64,000 nucleotides of DNA from Flavobacterium undicola (GTDB taxonomy: Bacteria; Bacteroidota; Bacteroidia; Flavobacteriales; Flavobacteriaceae), in NCBI RefSeq assembly GCF_009909155.2, contig NZ_JAAAPM020000002.1, forward strand, positions 62,001-126,000, written 5' to 3'. Made by a program: the position numbers and the translations under genes. The notes beneath the pieces are model-generated. The model searched no databases. It had not been told where the DNA came from and saw nothing but the letters and a program-made list of their open reading frames with translations. Positions 8,167 through 18,024 of the stretch are shown piece after piece. How positions within the stretch are numbered: position 1 is the stretch's first letter; every line of letters starts with the position of its first letter.

Positions 8167-9249
8167 ATGAAGAGAATTGCCATTTTATCCGGGCTTATCG
8201 CCCTTGTGTGCTTAACGAGTTGTAACTCTAAGAAAGAAGAAAAAGAAGAAGCTGAAAAATTCACGGTAACCAATCCTGTTCGAGTTGATACTTCTTTTAC
8301 GAAAGAATATGTTTCACAGATAAGATCTGTTAGAAACATCGAAGTGAGAGCTCTTGAAAAAGGGTTTTTACAAAAAATATATGTTGACGAAGGTCAATAT
8401 GTGAGAGAAGGTCAAGTATTATTCCAAATTTTACCAACTATGTATGAGGCTGAATACCAAAAGTCGAAAGCAGAAGTGAGAACTGCCGAAATTGAACTTC
8501 AGAATACAAAAAGCCTTTCTGATAAAAATGTGGTTTCTAAAAATGAATTGGCTCTAGCGCAAACTAAATTAGATCAGGCTAGAGCTGAAATGGCTATGGC
8601 TAAATTCCATTTGTCTGCCACAGTAATCAAAGCACCATTTTCGGGAACTATTGATAGACTTCCAAAAAAATTAGGAAGCCTTATTGACGAAGGAGAACTG
8701 TTAACCAGCCTTTCTGATAACTCTCAGATGTATGCTTATTTTAATGTTTCTGAACCGGAATATTTAGACTATGAAACCAATATTAAAAACAGAGCTGATA
8801 GCAAGGTGAGCTTACTTTTAGCTAATGGTACCCGTTTGAAATACAAAGGAAATGTAGAAGTTATCGAAAGTGAATTTGATAGCGAAACAGGAAACATTGC
8901 TTTCAGATCCCGATTCCCTAATCCTGATAAATTGCTTAAACACGGCGAAACAGGAAAAGTATTGATGGAAGTTCCTCTTCATAATGTGATTGTGATTCCA
9001 CAAAAAGCGACTTATGAAATTCAGGATAAAAAATATGTTTTTGTCGTGGGTAAAAATGATGTAGTAAGTTCTAAAGAAATCACAATAAAAGGTGAAATCC
9101 CTGATTTGTATATGATTGATGGAGGAATAACAGAGAACGACAAAATTTTATTGGAAGGAGTTCAGAAAGTAAAAGAGAATGATAAAATTCAATATAAATA
9201 CATAGCACCTCAGGAAGTTATTACTCATTTGCGATTAAAAGCAGAATAA
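8167..9249 (+). CDS. RND efflux periplasmic adaptor (MFP) lipoprotein
   Basis: This is the periplasmic adaptor of a tripartite HAE-1 type drug-efflux system, joining the inner-membrane pump to the outer-membrane factor. The 360-residue protein from ATG 8167 begins with a lipoprotein signal whose lipobox ends LTSC at Cys19. The usual order follows: lipoyl half (LEKGFLQKIYVDEGQYVREG), alpha-hairpin (AEYQKSKAEVRTAEIELQNT), second lipoyl half (ATVIKAPFSGTIDRLPKKLG), then beta-barrel and membrane-proximal domains. An upstream ATG at 8086 would bury the signal, so 8167 is preferred. It is followed by the pump gene after 120 bp that contain a short TCAGTTTTCAGT repeat. Confidence 0.93.
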   Translation: MKRIAILSGLIALVCLTSCNSKKEEKEEAEKFTVTNPVRVDTSFTKEYVSQIRSVRNIEVRALEKGFLQKIYVDEGQYVREGQVLFQILPTMYEAEYQKSKAEVRTAEIELQNTKSLSDKNVVSKNELALAQTKLDQARAEMAMAKFHLSATVIKAPFSGTIDRLPKKLGSLIDEGELLTSLSDNSQMYAYFNVSEPEYLDYETNIKNRADSKVSLLLANGTRLKYKGNVEVIESEFDSETGNIAFRSRFPNPDKLLKHGETGKVLMEVPLHNVIVIPQKATYEIQDKKYVFVVGKNDVVSSKEITIKGEIPDLYMIDGGITENDKILLEGVQKVKENDKIQYKYIAPQEVITHLRLKAE

Positions 9250-9369
9250 ATTCAAGTAATCAGTTTTCAGTATTTAGTTTTCAGTAGTTGTTTGAACTTA
9301 AAAAAGTAAATAGAACCAAGCTGATACCATTAAATTCCAGTTTGGTTTAATCATAAAAAATAGAAACAA

Positions 9370-12300
9370 ATGTTTAATAAATTTATTCAAAGACCAGTTT
9401 TGTCGATAGTAATATCGCTCATTATTGTCTTTTTAGGGGTTTTGTCGGTAATGAATTTACCTATTACGCAATTCCCTTCGATATCACCGCCAATGGTGAA
9501 TATTACCGCAGATTATCCGGGATCTAATGGAGAATTGATGATCAAATCGGTTGTTATTCCTTTAGAAAGAGCTTTAAATGGAGTTCCGGGAATGAAATAC
9601 ATGACTTCAGATGCGGGAAATGACGGTGAAGCAAGTATCCAAGTAGTTTTTAACTTAGGTACTGATCCTAACCAGGCTGCCATTAACGTACAAAACCGTG
9701 TGGCTTCTGTGGTTAATAAATTACCGCCATTAGTGGTAAGAGAGGGTGTGAAAATTACCCGTGAGGTTCCAAGTATGTTGATGTATGTCAACCTTTTTAG
9801 TACTGATAAAAATACCGATCAAAAGTTCTTGTACAATTATGCCGATATCAACGTTTTATCTGAATTGAAAAGGGTAAATGGTGTTGGATCCGGAGATATT
9901 TTGGGAACACGTGAATATGCTATGCGTATTTGGCTGAAGCCTGATCGTATGCTGGCTTATAAAATTTCTGCCGAAGAGGTAATGGAAGCTTTATCAAGTC
10001 AGAGTTTAGAAGCTTCACCAGGTAAAACAGGGGAGGCATCAGGAAAACGTTCGCAAGCATTTGAGTATGTATTGAAATATTCAGGTCGTTTTACAACTAA
10101 AGAACAGTATGGTAATATTGTACTAAGATCTAGTGCGGATGGGGAAATTCTACGTTTGAAAGATGTAGCCAATGTTGAATTTGGTAGCTCGATGTATGAT
10201 ATCTATTCGAATTTAAATGGAAGACCATCGGCGGCAATTGTATTAAAACAATCTTTTGGTAGTAATGCCAATCAGGTTATTGAAGATTTGAAAGCCAAAT
10301 TAGAAACCATCAAGAAAAAATTCCCAAAAGGAATGGATTATGAAATTTCGTATGACGTTTCTAAATTCTTAGATGCTTCTATCGAAAAAGTAATTCACAC
10401 CTTAATTGAAGCCTTTATTTTGGTGGGATTGGTTGTGTTTATTTTCTTGGGCGATTGGCGTTCGACTGTTATCCCGGCTATTGCAGTACCTGTATCGTTG
10501 ATTGGAACTTTTGTATTCATGACATTTTTTGATATTTCATTGAACTTAATTACGTTATTTGCTTTGGTTTTGGCTATTGGAGTCGTTGTCGATGATGCCA
10601 TTGTGGTTATCGAGGCCGTCCATGCCAAGATGGAGGAAGAACATCTTTCGGCTTTAAAGGCTACTAAAAAAGCCATGCATGAGATTGCAGGAGCTATTAT
10701 TGCTATTACGTTCCTGATGGCTGCGGTATTTCTTCCGGTTGCGTTTATGTCAGGTCCGGTTGGGGTATTCTACCGCCAATTTTCGATTACAATGGCAACA
10801 GCAATTATCCTTTCGGGAATTGTAGCATTGACATTAACGCCTGCACTTTGTGCAATGATGTTGAAAAACAATCATGGTCAAGCCAAAAAGAAGACGCCTA
10901 TCAATATGTTTTTGGATGGTTTTAACAACAAGTTCAACATTGCACAAGGGAAATATCAAAACTTATTAGCAAAGATTGTCAGCAGAAGAGCAGTGACTTT
11001 TATAACCTTAATTGCTTTTTGTGCCGGAATATGGATTACCAGTAGTACGGTTCCTTCAGGATTTATTCCAAACGAGGATCAAGGGATGTTTTATGCGATT
11101 ATTCAAACGCCTCCGGGATCATCATTAGAAAGAACCAATAATATTGCCGAAAAACTGCAAAAAATTGCTGAAGGTGTAGAAGGAGTAAAATCGGTTTCTT
11201 CATTAGCAGGTTATGAAATTTTGACTGAAGGTACTGGTTCAAATGCAGGAACCTGTTTGATCAACCTTAAGGATTGGAATGATAGAAAGCAATCTGTTCA
11301 GGAGATTATGACTGAATTAGAAGAAAAATCTAAAGACATTTCAGGTGCCAATATCGAATTTTTCCAACCACCAGCGGTACCAGGATATGGAGCAGCAGGA
11401 GGATTCGAACTTCGCTTATTGGATAAAACAGGGACTAGTGATTTCAAAAAACTGGAAGCTGTCAATAAAGAGTTTGTGGAAGAATTGAACAAACGTCCTG
11501 AATTAACTAACGTGTTTAGTTTCTTTAGTGCGAGTTTCCCTCAGTTTATGATGAAGGTCGACAATGATTTGGCTCAGCAAAAAGGCGTTTCTATCGAAAA
11601 TGCGATGAACACTTTGTCAACTCTTGTGGGAAGTAACTACGAAATCAGTTTTATTAAGTACGGAATTAACTATAAGGTAATCGTTCAGGCAGCTCCTGAA
11701 TATCGTGCCTTGCCAGAGGATATTTTAAAGCTTTATGTGAAAAACAACCGTGATGAAATGGTTCCTTTTTCGGCCTTTATGAAATTAGAAAAGGTGTACG
11801 GACTATCAGAAATTACCAGACATAACATGTACACTTCTACTGAAATTAGTGGTGGTGCAGCTCCGGGATACAGTAGTGGAACGGCCATTAAAGTGATTCA
11901 ACAAGTGGCTGCTGAGAAATTACCTAGAGGGTATGACATTGACTGGGCTGGTATCTCTGCCGATGAGGTGGCACAAGGAAATCAAGCCATTTGGGTTTTC
12001 CTTATCTGTTTAGCCTTCGTTTATTTGGTTTTGGCGGCGCAATACGAAAGTTTTATTCTGCCATTATCAGTAATTCTGTCTTTACCTGCGGGAATCTTTG
12101 GAGCGTTCATTTTATTGAAATTTACGGGTCTGGAAAACAATATCTATGCACAGGTTGCCATGGTAATGTTGATAGGGTTACTAGGTAAAAATGCCGTTTT
12201 GATTGTTGAATTTGCAATCCAGCGACACGTTGCAGGAAAAACGGTATTGGAAGCGGCTATGGAAGGTGCTAAGGCGAGATTCCGTCCTATTTTAATGACT

Positions 12301-12567
12301 TCATTTGCGTTTATTGCCGGTTTGATTCCGTTAGTTTTTGCTTCCGGACCAGGTAAAATTGGAAACAGAACCATCGGTACAGCCGCAGCGGGAGGAATGC
12401 TTATAGGAACAATTTGTGGGGTATTTATTATTCCGGGCTTGTACTATATATTCGCCAGAATCTCAGAGAAATACAAGATGATAAAAAATGAAAATGAAAA
12501 TCCATTAACTGAAGAAATTGATAACAATCATGTACAAAGTCCATCTAAATCTAAAGAATCTAAATAA
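9370..12567 (+). CDS. RND multidrug efflux pump, AcrB/MexB (HAE-1) type
   Basis: This 1065-residue inner-membrane proton-driven transporter has the typical RND layout: TM1 (FNKFIQRPVLSIVISLIIVF), a first porter domain, TM2-6 with the proton-relay VVDDAIVVIEAV in TM4, a second porter/docking half after about residue 560, and TM8-12 with GLLGKNAVLIVEFA. The start FNKFIQRPV is characteristic of HAE-1 pumps, and the length fits AcrB homologues. It lies between the adaptor and outer-membrane-factor genes. The 3' end overlaps the predicted ATG of the next gene by 38 bp in another frame, implying tight translational linkage. The drug range cannot be predicted. Confidence 0.95.
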   Translation: MFNKFIQRPVLSIVISLIIVFLGVLSVMNLPITQFPSISPPMVNITADYPGSNGELMIKSVVIPLERALNGVPGMKYMTSDAGNDGEASIQVVFNLGTDPNQAAINVQNRVASVVNKLPPLVVREGVKITREVPSMLMYVNLFSTDKNTDQKFLYNYADINVLSELKRVNGVGSGDILGTREYAMRIWLKPDRMLAYKISAEEVMEALSSQSLEASPGKTGEASGKRSQAFEYVLKYSGRFTTKEQYGNIVLRSSADGEILRLKDVANVEFGSSMYDIYSNLNGRPSAAIVLKQSFGSNANQVIEDLKAKLETIKKKFPKGMDYEISYDVSKFLDASIEKVIHTLIEAFILVGLVVFIFLGDWRSTVIPAIAVPVSLIGTFVFMTFFDISLNLITLFALVLAIGVVVDDAIVVIEAVHAKMEEEHLSALKATKKAMHEIAGAIIAITFLMAAVFLPVAFMSGPVGVFYRQFSITMATAIILSGIVALTLTPALCAMMLKNNHGQAKKKTPINMFLDGFNNKFNIAQGKYQNLLAKIVSRRAVTFITLIAFCAGIWITSSTVPSGFIPNEDQGMFYAIIQTPPGSSLERTNNIAEKLQKIAEGVEGVKSVSSLAGYEILTEGTGSNAGTCLINLKDWNDRKQSVQEIMTELEEKSKDISGANIEFFQPPAVPGYGAAGGFELRLLDKTGTSDFKKLEAVNKEFVEELNKRPELTNVFSFFSASFPQFMMKVDNDLAQQKGVSIENAMNTLSTLVGSNYEISFIKYGINYKVIVQAAPEYRALPEDILKLYVKNNRDEMVPFSAFMKLEKVYGLSEITRHNMYTSTEISGGAAPGYSSGTAIKVIQQVAAEKLPRGYDIDWAGISADEVAQGNQAIWVFLICLAFVYLVLAAQYESFILPLSVILSLPAGIFGAFILLKFTGLENNIYAQVAMVMLIGLLGKNAVLIVEFAIQRHVAGKTVLEAAMEGAKARFRPILMTSFAFIAGLIPLVFASGPGKIGNRTIGTAAAGGMLIGTICGVFIIPGLYYIFARISEKYKMIKNENENPLTEEIDNNHVQSPSKSKESK

Positions 12568-13978
12568 ATACTTTGTTGCACTTGGTTTAAGTGCACTGGT
12601 AGTAGGATGTAAGGCGCCATCAGTTATGGAAACTACTGCTAAAACAGTGGTTCCGGAAGCATATAATTCGAGTAAAGACACTACCAATACCGCTACGGTA
12701 CAATGGAGAAATTTCTTTACCGATAACAATTTGCAAAACTTAATTGATACTGCGCTACAAAACAATCAGGAGTTGATGATTACCTTACAGGAAATCGAAA
12801 TTGCTAAAAACGAAGTCCGTCTTAAAAAGGCGGCTTTGTTTCCAACTGTAGGCCTGCGTGCTGGTTCTGGAATTGAAAAAGTAGGTCGCTATACCAGCCA
12901 GGGTGCAGGTGATGCTTCTACCGAAATCACACCAGGAAAAGAAATGCCGGATCCATTGAGTGATTTTATCGTTGGAGCTTATGCGAATTGGGAAGTGGAT
13001 ATTTGGCACAAACTCCACAACTCTAAAAAAGCAGCCTTAACGAGGTATTTAGCAACCGTAGAAGGTAAAAACTTTGTGTTGACTAATTTAGTTGCCGAAG
13101 TTGCTAATTCGTATTATGAATTGCAAGCCTTGGATAACCAATTGCTGATTGTACAACAAAATATAGCCATTCAAAAGAATGCTTTAGAAATTGTACAATG
13201 GCAAAAAGAGGCGGCAAAAGAAACTGAATTAGCAGTACAAAAATTCAAAGCCGAAGTCTTGAAATCAAGAAGTTTGGAATTTGATATTCGTCAAAATATT
13301 AAAGAGACTGAAAATAAAATCAACTTTTTGTTAGGGCGTTATCCACAAGAAATTCCTAGAGATAAGGCTTCTGTTTTGAGTATTGTTCCTAAAGCAATTG
13401 CAGCGGGAATTCCGTCTCAGTTGTTGAGCAATCGTCCGGATATTAAACAAGCCGAATTAGAATTGGTAGCTGCCAAAATAGATGTGAAAGTAGCCAGAGC
13501 AGAATTTTTTCCTTCTTTGGAAATTTCGGCAGGAGTAGGATTCAATGCGTTCAAACCTTCGTATTTGTTTAGAACACCAGAATCGTTATTGTACAATTTG
13601 GTAGGGGATTTAGCTGCCCCTTTGATTAACAGAAATGCTATCAAAGCCGAATTTAATTCTGCCAATGCGAGACAACTTCAAGCTCTGTACAACTATGAAA
13701 AAACGGTTTTGAATGCTTATTTAGAAGTTTCAAACCAACTTTCGAAGATTGATAATCTGGAAAAAAGTTATGATTTAAAATCGCAACAAGTAGCTGCTTT
13801 AGATCAATCGATTAATGTTTCGAATGATTTATTTAAATCGGCGAGAGTGGATTATTTAGAAGTTTTGCTAACGCAGCGCGATGCTTTAGAAACGAAACTG
13901 GAATTAATTGATACTAAAAGAGACCAATTGAATGCCGTGGTTAATGTGTACAAAAACCTTGGTGGAGGTTGGAAGTAA
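12530..13978 (+). CDS. TolC/OprM-type outer-membrane efflux lipoprotein
   Basis: This outer-membrane channel completes the RND system encoded from 8167. The 482-residue protein from ATG 12530 carries a lipobox ending LVVGC at Cys27, as in the OprM/NodT subgroup. Two OEP repeats are visible: the first around residues 60-270 (LIDTALQNNQELMITLQEIE) and the second around 285-480 (LLSNRPDIKQAELELVAAKI, a hallmark of the family). The gene starts inside the end of the pump gene (38 bp overlap) and is followed by a strong terminator at 14004, which closes the operon. Confidence 0.94.
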   Translation: MYKVHLNLKNLNKYFVALGLSALVVGCKAPSVMETTAKTVVPEAYNSSKDTTNTATVQWRNFFTDNNLQNLIDTALQNNQELMITLQEIEIAKNEVRLKKAALFPTVGLRAGSGIEKVGRYTSQGAGDASTEITPGKEMPDPLSDFIVGAYANWEVDIWHKLHNSKKAALTRYLATVEGKNFVLTNLVAEVANSYYELQALDNQLLIVQQNIAIQKNALEIVQWQKEAAKETELAVQKFKAEVLKSRSLEFDIRQNIKETENKINFLLGRYPQEIPRDKASVLSIVPKAIAAGIPSQLLSNRPDIKQAELELVAAKIDVKVARAEFFPSLEISAGVGFNAFKPSYLFRTPESLLYNLVGDLAAPLINRNAIKAEFNSANARQLQALYNYEKTVLNAYLEVSNQLSKIDNLEKSYDLKSQQVAALDQSINVSNDLFKSARVDYLEVLLTQRDALETKLELIDTKRDQLNAVVNVYKNLGGGWK

Positions 13979-14003
13979 CAACATTTCCCATTTTTATAAA
14001 CGA

Positions 14004-14035
14004 AGAGCCGAACGTGATGTTCGGCTCTTTTTTTT
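14004..14035 (+). terminator. Rho-independent terminator of the first RND operon
   Basis: AGAGCCGAAC (14004-14013) and GTTCGGCTCT (14019-14028) form a 10-bp GC-rich stem with a 5-nt loop, followed by eight to ten T residues. Confidence 0.9.
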
Positions 14036-14183
14036 GTAATTCTATTTATTTTGTGTTCTTTATAAAAGCAATAATTTGTTTGAAAATCAGTTCTGTTTTT
14101 ATGGATTTGCCTTGCAAGCGTTCCGTATTTATGTGTAAATTAGTAACGGCTATTCGCACAATTATTAATTAAATATTACCTAC

Positions 14184-14666
14184 ATGAAAAATCTAAGTCT
14201 ATTTTGTTTGCTGTTGACTTGCATTGGATTCCAAAGCTGTAAAAATGATCAAAACTCAAACGATGTTAAAGCTACTCTGGCCAAGGCAGAAAAGCCCATA
14301 AGCGTAAGCTGTTATAAAGCATTGTATGAAACAGATACTATTGAGTTAAAAATTAACACCTTAAAAGATGGGAAAATTTCCGGAAATATGGTGATGAAAT
14401 TTTATGCTATGCCAAAAAAAGTTGGAGAAATCACTGGCGAATTTCATGGAGATACTTTATTTGCAGACTACTCATTTTTTGAAGGAAAGAATGAAAAAAG
14501 AATATACAAAAATCCGTTGGCAATGCTAAAAAAGGGTGATACACTTGTTTTAGGTAATGGCGTAATAGAAACTTATTTAGGGCGTTCCTATTTTGCTAAA
14601 GGCAAACCTATAGATTTTGATAGAGTGAAATATAAATTTTTAACTGTTGACTGCGTTGATAAATAA
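14184..14666 (+). CDS. Lipoprotein of unknown function
   Basis: This 160-residue protein has a lipoprotein signal (KNLSLFCLLLTCIGFQSC, Cys19) and is otherwise a beta-rich domain with alternating short strands (DTIELKINTLKDGKISGNMV, GDTLFADYSFFEGKNEK). Small flavobacterial lipoproteins of this kind are usually of unknown role. Its own transcript is likely: it begins after the terminator at 14004 and ends at the bidirectional hairpin at 14716, converging on the receptor gene. No specific family was recognised. Confidence 0.75.
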   Translation: MKNLSLFCLLLTCIGFQSCKNDQNSNDVKATLAKAEKPISVSCYKALYETDTIELKINTLKDGKISGNMVMKFYAMPKKVGEITGEFHGDTLFADYSFFEGKNEKRIYKNPLAMLKKGDTLVLGNGVIETYLGRSYFAKGKPIDFDRVKYKFLTVDCVDK

Positions 14667-14715
14667 TTGGTCGGTTACTGTACTCGATGCAATCATTGAA
14701 CTAAGTTATTTTAAC

Positions 14716-14751
14716 AAAAAGCCTCTAAAACAATTGTTCTAGAGGCTTTTT
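14716..14751. terminator. Bidirectional terminator
   Basis: AAAAAGCCTCTA (14716-14727) pairs perfectly with TAGAGGCTTTTT (14740-14751), with A and T tracts on both sides. It lies between two convergent genes and can serve both. A fragment TACTCGATGCAATC just upstream (14681-14694) matches the REP-like hairpin at 21520. Confidence 0.88.
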
Positions 14752-14767
14752 GCTTGATTAATAGATG

Positions 14768-17179
14768 CTAAAATTTATAATTGTATCCTAAACGGATCAC
14801 TTGGGTTTCATAATAATCATTACTGCTATAGTGAAAACCGGCACCCTGAATTTCTTTTTTAGGAACCATGGTATTGAGTACATCAGTTGCGTTGATAAAG
14901 AATTCCCCTTTGCCGTTTTGAACCGTTTTTTTGATTCCAAAATCTACCGAAAAGCGTGATTTTATTTTTCCTTGCGGAATAATATCAGGTGCTAAATAAA
15001 TTGCGGTTAATTGTGCATCTATTTTTTTAGCAAAATGAAAGCTGTTATTCCATTTTAGATTTCCGGAAACCATAACTTCTTTTGGAGCAGAAAATAAATG
15101 CGAACTCGGATATTTATTCTCTACCGTAAAAGCATCAATCTGGTTGCGATAGGTATTCATGTTGAGATTAAAGGAATACAGTTTGCTAACGTCTTGGGAT
15201 AATACCATTTCGATACCTGAATTGTAACTTTTGTTTACGTTTTGAAAAGTAGCATAAATAATTTCACTCCCCGGAACAGTACTGGAGATTCGGGTAATGG
15301 TGGCATCGGCAAATCGGTGGTAAAGGGCTGCGTATAAATTTCCTTTTTCCCAATTCTTTTTATAACCCAATTCCAATGAATTGGTAAATTGAGGTTTCAG
15401 CATGGGATTCCCCACTTTAATAATTTCGGCATCATCATATTTTGGAAAAATTCGAATGTCAACTTCATTAGGTCTGTCGACTCTTCGGTTAAAAAAGAGG
15501 GATAATTTATTGTTTTCATTGAATTTATATGCTAGTCGCATATTAGGAAAGGGTTGCGTATAGTTGTAACCATTACTTTTATAGGTATTGTGATTTGGAT
15601 TTACCTCGTAATTCAAATCGACATATTCAACACGTAAACCTAGTTCGGCTTCCCATTTTTGATTTTCAAAAACATAATTTCCATAGATGGCAGGAATGAG
15701 TTCTTTGTAAGTAGCAGGTCCACCTGCATTAGCATCTATAACCGAATTTTGTCCGGGTTTGAAATCCATATTGGTAGGAATGTCTCTTTTACGTAATTTG
15801 ATTCCTGTTTCAATACGGCCTTGTTTTAAAGGTTCGATATAATCAAAATTCAAATCATAGACTTTTTCGTCCGATAACAATTTGAAGGCATCAGTTCCCG
15901 AGGAACTAGGGAGGATGTTGTCGTAAAAATATTTCTCGTCTTCTCTGTGAAAAGTATAATTAAAACCGACATTCAACAAACGCCCCGGTTCTTTAAATTT
16001 GTGCTGGTAAGCCGCTGTTGCCATTACCGTTGTTTTTAATTCGTCTTCCAAAAATTGCCACAATCTTCTTCTTTCTGATAAATCAGCATTAAAAAAAGGC
16101 TGATCCCCTCGATCAATGATTTTTTCACTGCCAAATAATCCCGAAATAGTTAAGGTATTTTGGTCGTCGATAGTCCAGTCAAAGCCTGATTTTATTGTGG
16201 TGAAATGCGTGTTTCGGTTTCGCTTTAACTGGGAATTAATAATGTCGCCATTGTCGTAATATCGGGTAACAAATTCGTTTTTATTTAAAGTTTCGGTATA
16301 TAAATAATCGCCCTGGAAAAACGCATTGATTTTATTTTTACGGTAATTCAATGAAAGTGACGGATTGATTTTTGGCGTCAAAGTATATTGCGGACGTATC
16401 GTAGGCAGGTTTTCTTTTCGAATCCATAGAGAACCCAAACCCGTTGTTAAACCTGCTTTTCCATTAAAACCTTCTTTTTTATTTTTTTTATAAATGATAT
16501 TGATGATACCCGCATTTCCATTGGCATCATATTTCGAAGAAGGATTATTGATGATTTCGATTTTTTCAATAGCTGATGCCGGAATATTATCCAAACCGCT
16601 TTGGCTGCCAAACCCCGTTAAAGTCGTTTGTTTGCCATCAATCAAAACCATTACTTTATCATTTCCTCTCAATTGCACTTTACCGTCTTGCACCGTTACA
16701 CTGGGAAGGTTTTGCATGGCTTGTAAAACAGAGCTTCCTGATTGTGTAATATTATCAGCAATTGAGAAGGATTTTTTATCCATTTTAGAGTTAATAGTCG
16801 AAGTGGGAGCGTTAACAACCACTTCATCCAGTGCATTTACATTTTCGGTCAATTCGATTGCTTTTAAGTCTAAATAATCAGATAAATTACCAATGTATAG
16901 TTCTTGTTCGTGTGTTGCATATCCTAATGAGGAAATTTCAAGAATATAATTTCCTGATTTGATATTCGTCAAAGTAAACCGGCCACTTTCGTTTGTGATG
17001 GTTCCTGCTGCAAATGTTTTTTGACTGGCCGTTTTTAAAACCACATTGGCAAAAGATAAAGAGGTGTTGGTTTTATTCTCTTTCACCAATCCCGAAACCG
17101 TTACTTGCTTGCTTTGTGCCCATAATTGGGTTGTAAGTAAGCAAAAAAGGAGGAGTATATTTAAAAAAAATATTTTCAT
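14768..17179 (-). CDS. TonB-dependent-receptor-like outer-membrane beta-barrel protein
   Basis: This 803-residue outer-membrane protein has a signal peptide (FFLNILLLFCLLTTQLWAQ), a carboxypeptidase-regulatory-like domain (about 27-110, TVSGLVKENKTNTSLSFANV), a plug domain (about 115-235, LPSVTVQDGKVQLRGNDKVM and PSSKYDANGNAGIINI), and a long beta-barrel ending in a C-terminal aromatic (LGYNYKF). Proteins of this kind import or bind large ligands in the outer membrane; the ligand is not predictable here. It follows the PAP2 gene by 8 bp, so the two are surely co-transcribed, with the small secreted-protein gene first in the operon. Confidence 0.9.
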   Translation of the reverse strand: MKIFFLNILLLFCLLTTQLWAQSKQVTVSGLVKENKTNTSLSFANVVLKTASQKTFAAGTITNESGRFTLTNIKSGNYILEISSLGYATHEQELYIGNLSDYLDLKAIELTENVNALDEVVVNAPTSTINSKMDKKSFSIADNITQSGSSVLQAMQNLPSVTVQDGKVQLRGNDKVMVLIDGKQTTLTGFGSQSGLDNIPASAIEKIEIINNPSSKYDANGNAGIINIIYKKNKKEGFNGKAGLTTGLGSLWIRKENLPTIRPQYTLTPKINPSLSLNYRKNKINAFFQGDYLYTETLNKNEFVTRYYDNGDIINSQLKRNRNTHFTTIKSGFDWTIDDQNTLTISGLFGSEKIIDRGDQPFFNADLSERRRLWQFLEDELKTTVMATAAYQHKFKEPGRLLNVGFNYTFHREDEKYFYDNILPSSSGTDAFKLLSDEKVYDLNFDYIEPLKQGRIETGIKLRKRDIPTNMDFKPGQNSVIDANAGGPATYKELIPAIYGNYVFENQKWEAELGLRVEYVDLNYEVNPNHNTYKSNGYNYTQPFPNMRLAYKFNENNKLSLFFNRRVDRPNEVDIRIFPKYDDAEIIKVGNPMLKPQFTNSLELGYKKNWEKGNLYAALYHRFADATITRISSTVPGSEIIYATFQNVNKSYNSGIEMVLSQDVSKLYSFNLNMNTYRNQIDAFTVENKYPSSHLFSAPKEVMVSGNLKWNNSFHFAKKIDAQLTAIYLAPDIIPQGKIKSRFSVDFGIKKTVQNGKGEFFINATDVLNTMVPKKEIQGAGFHYSSNDYYETQVIRLGYNYKF

Positions 17180-17187
17180 GAGTTTTA

Positions 17188-17955
17188 TTATTTTACATTC
17201 AAAATCATTCCAACTCCCAGTTGAGAGCCATTATAAAAGGGCGAAATGATTCCAATATTGTTTTTATTTTTCTTTTTTAATAAGGTATTGATGTAAGGAA
17301 ATGTCCAATAGGCAATTTTGGTAGAAAGGATTCCTATACCAGCTCCCATGACCACATCAGTCAGCCAATGGCGATCGTTGTATATTCGGAAAGCTCCCGT
17401 TCCAGCAGCTACCAGATAGCCCGAAATTCCATACCAAATGGAAACATCTTTGTATTCCTGCCATAAAAATTCAGCTCCGGCAAATGCGGTTGCTGTATGA
17501 CCGGAAGGAAAAGAGTTGTTTGAACTACCGTCAGGGCGTTCAACTTTGGTTATGGATTTTAAAGGCAAAACGGTTGCTGACATAATCAAATAAGATGTCG
17601 CCAATATAATGGAACGGTCTCTCAGGTTGTTTTTACCTTTTATTCCAATATTGTTAAGCGCATAAACAGCTACAGCTGGGGCGTATTGAGAAAAATCATC
17701 AATGGTTATCTTCTTATCGATATTTTCTTCAACCTCTTCTTTAATTTCAGAATTAATGGATTTCAGGGCATCACTTTTGATACCAATGATACCATAACCC
17801 ATCAAACTCACCGGAAGGATTAATTGTTTGTAATTGAATTTTAGATTTTTATCTTTTACAAAAACAGTAGTGTCCTTTGGTGCTAATTCTTGTGCGCTCA
17901 GATTTAGCCCTACTGCAATAAGCAGTAAAGCAATATAAAAATTTGTCTTTTGCAT
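17188..17955 (-). CDS. PAP2-family phosphatase, exported
   Basis: This 255-residue type-2 phosphatidic acid phosphatase has a full three-part active site: K133-x6-R140-P141 (KSITKVERP), P150-S-G-H153 (FPSGHTATAF), and R190-x5-H196-x3-D200 (RIYNDRHWLTD). A signal peptide (FYIALLLIAVGLNLSAQ) and hydrophobic segments point to a membrane or periplasmic location. The family removes phosphate from lipid phosphates, undecaprenyl pyrophosphate or lipid A. Coupling to an outer-membrane receptor gene 8 bp downstream suggests envelope lipid or ligand processing; that is inference. Confidence 0.92.
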   Translation of the reverse strand: MQKTNFYIALLLIAVGLNLSAQELAPKDTTVFVKDKNLKFNYKQLILPVSLMGYGIIGIKSDALKSINSEIKEEVEENIDKKITIDDFSQYAPAVAVYALNNIGIKGKNNLRDRSIILATSYLIMSATVLPLKSITKVERPDGSSNNSFPSGHTATAFAGAEFLWQEYKDVSIWYGISGYLVAAGTGAFRIYNDRHWLTDVVMGAGIGILSTKIAYWTFPYINTLLKKKNKNNIGIISPFYNGSQLGVGMILNVK

Positions 17956-18024
17956 AGTTATTTAATTCAAATAAGTAATAGATATAATCTTGAGAATTAT
18001 ATCAAAAAAAATACGAATTAAGAA

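Noticed and set aside
9250..9369. A possible separate promoter between the adaptor and pump genes
   Set aside because: No TAnnTTTG box was found; the gap holds only a TCAGTTTTCAGT-type repeat, so the genes are treated as one operon.
13969..14172. A 67-codon plus-strand frame after the OMF gene
   Set aside because: It overlaps the OMF stop and runs through the terminator at 14004, with no family match.
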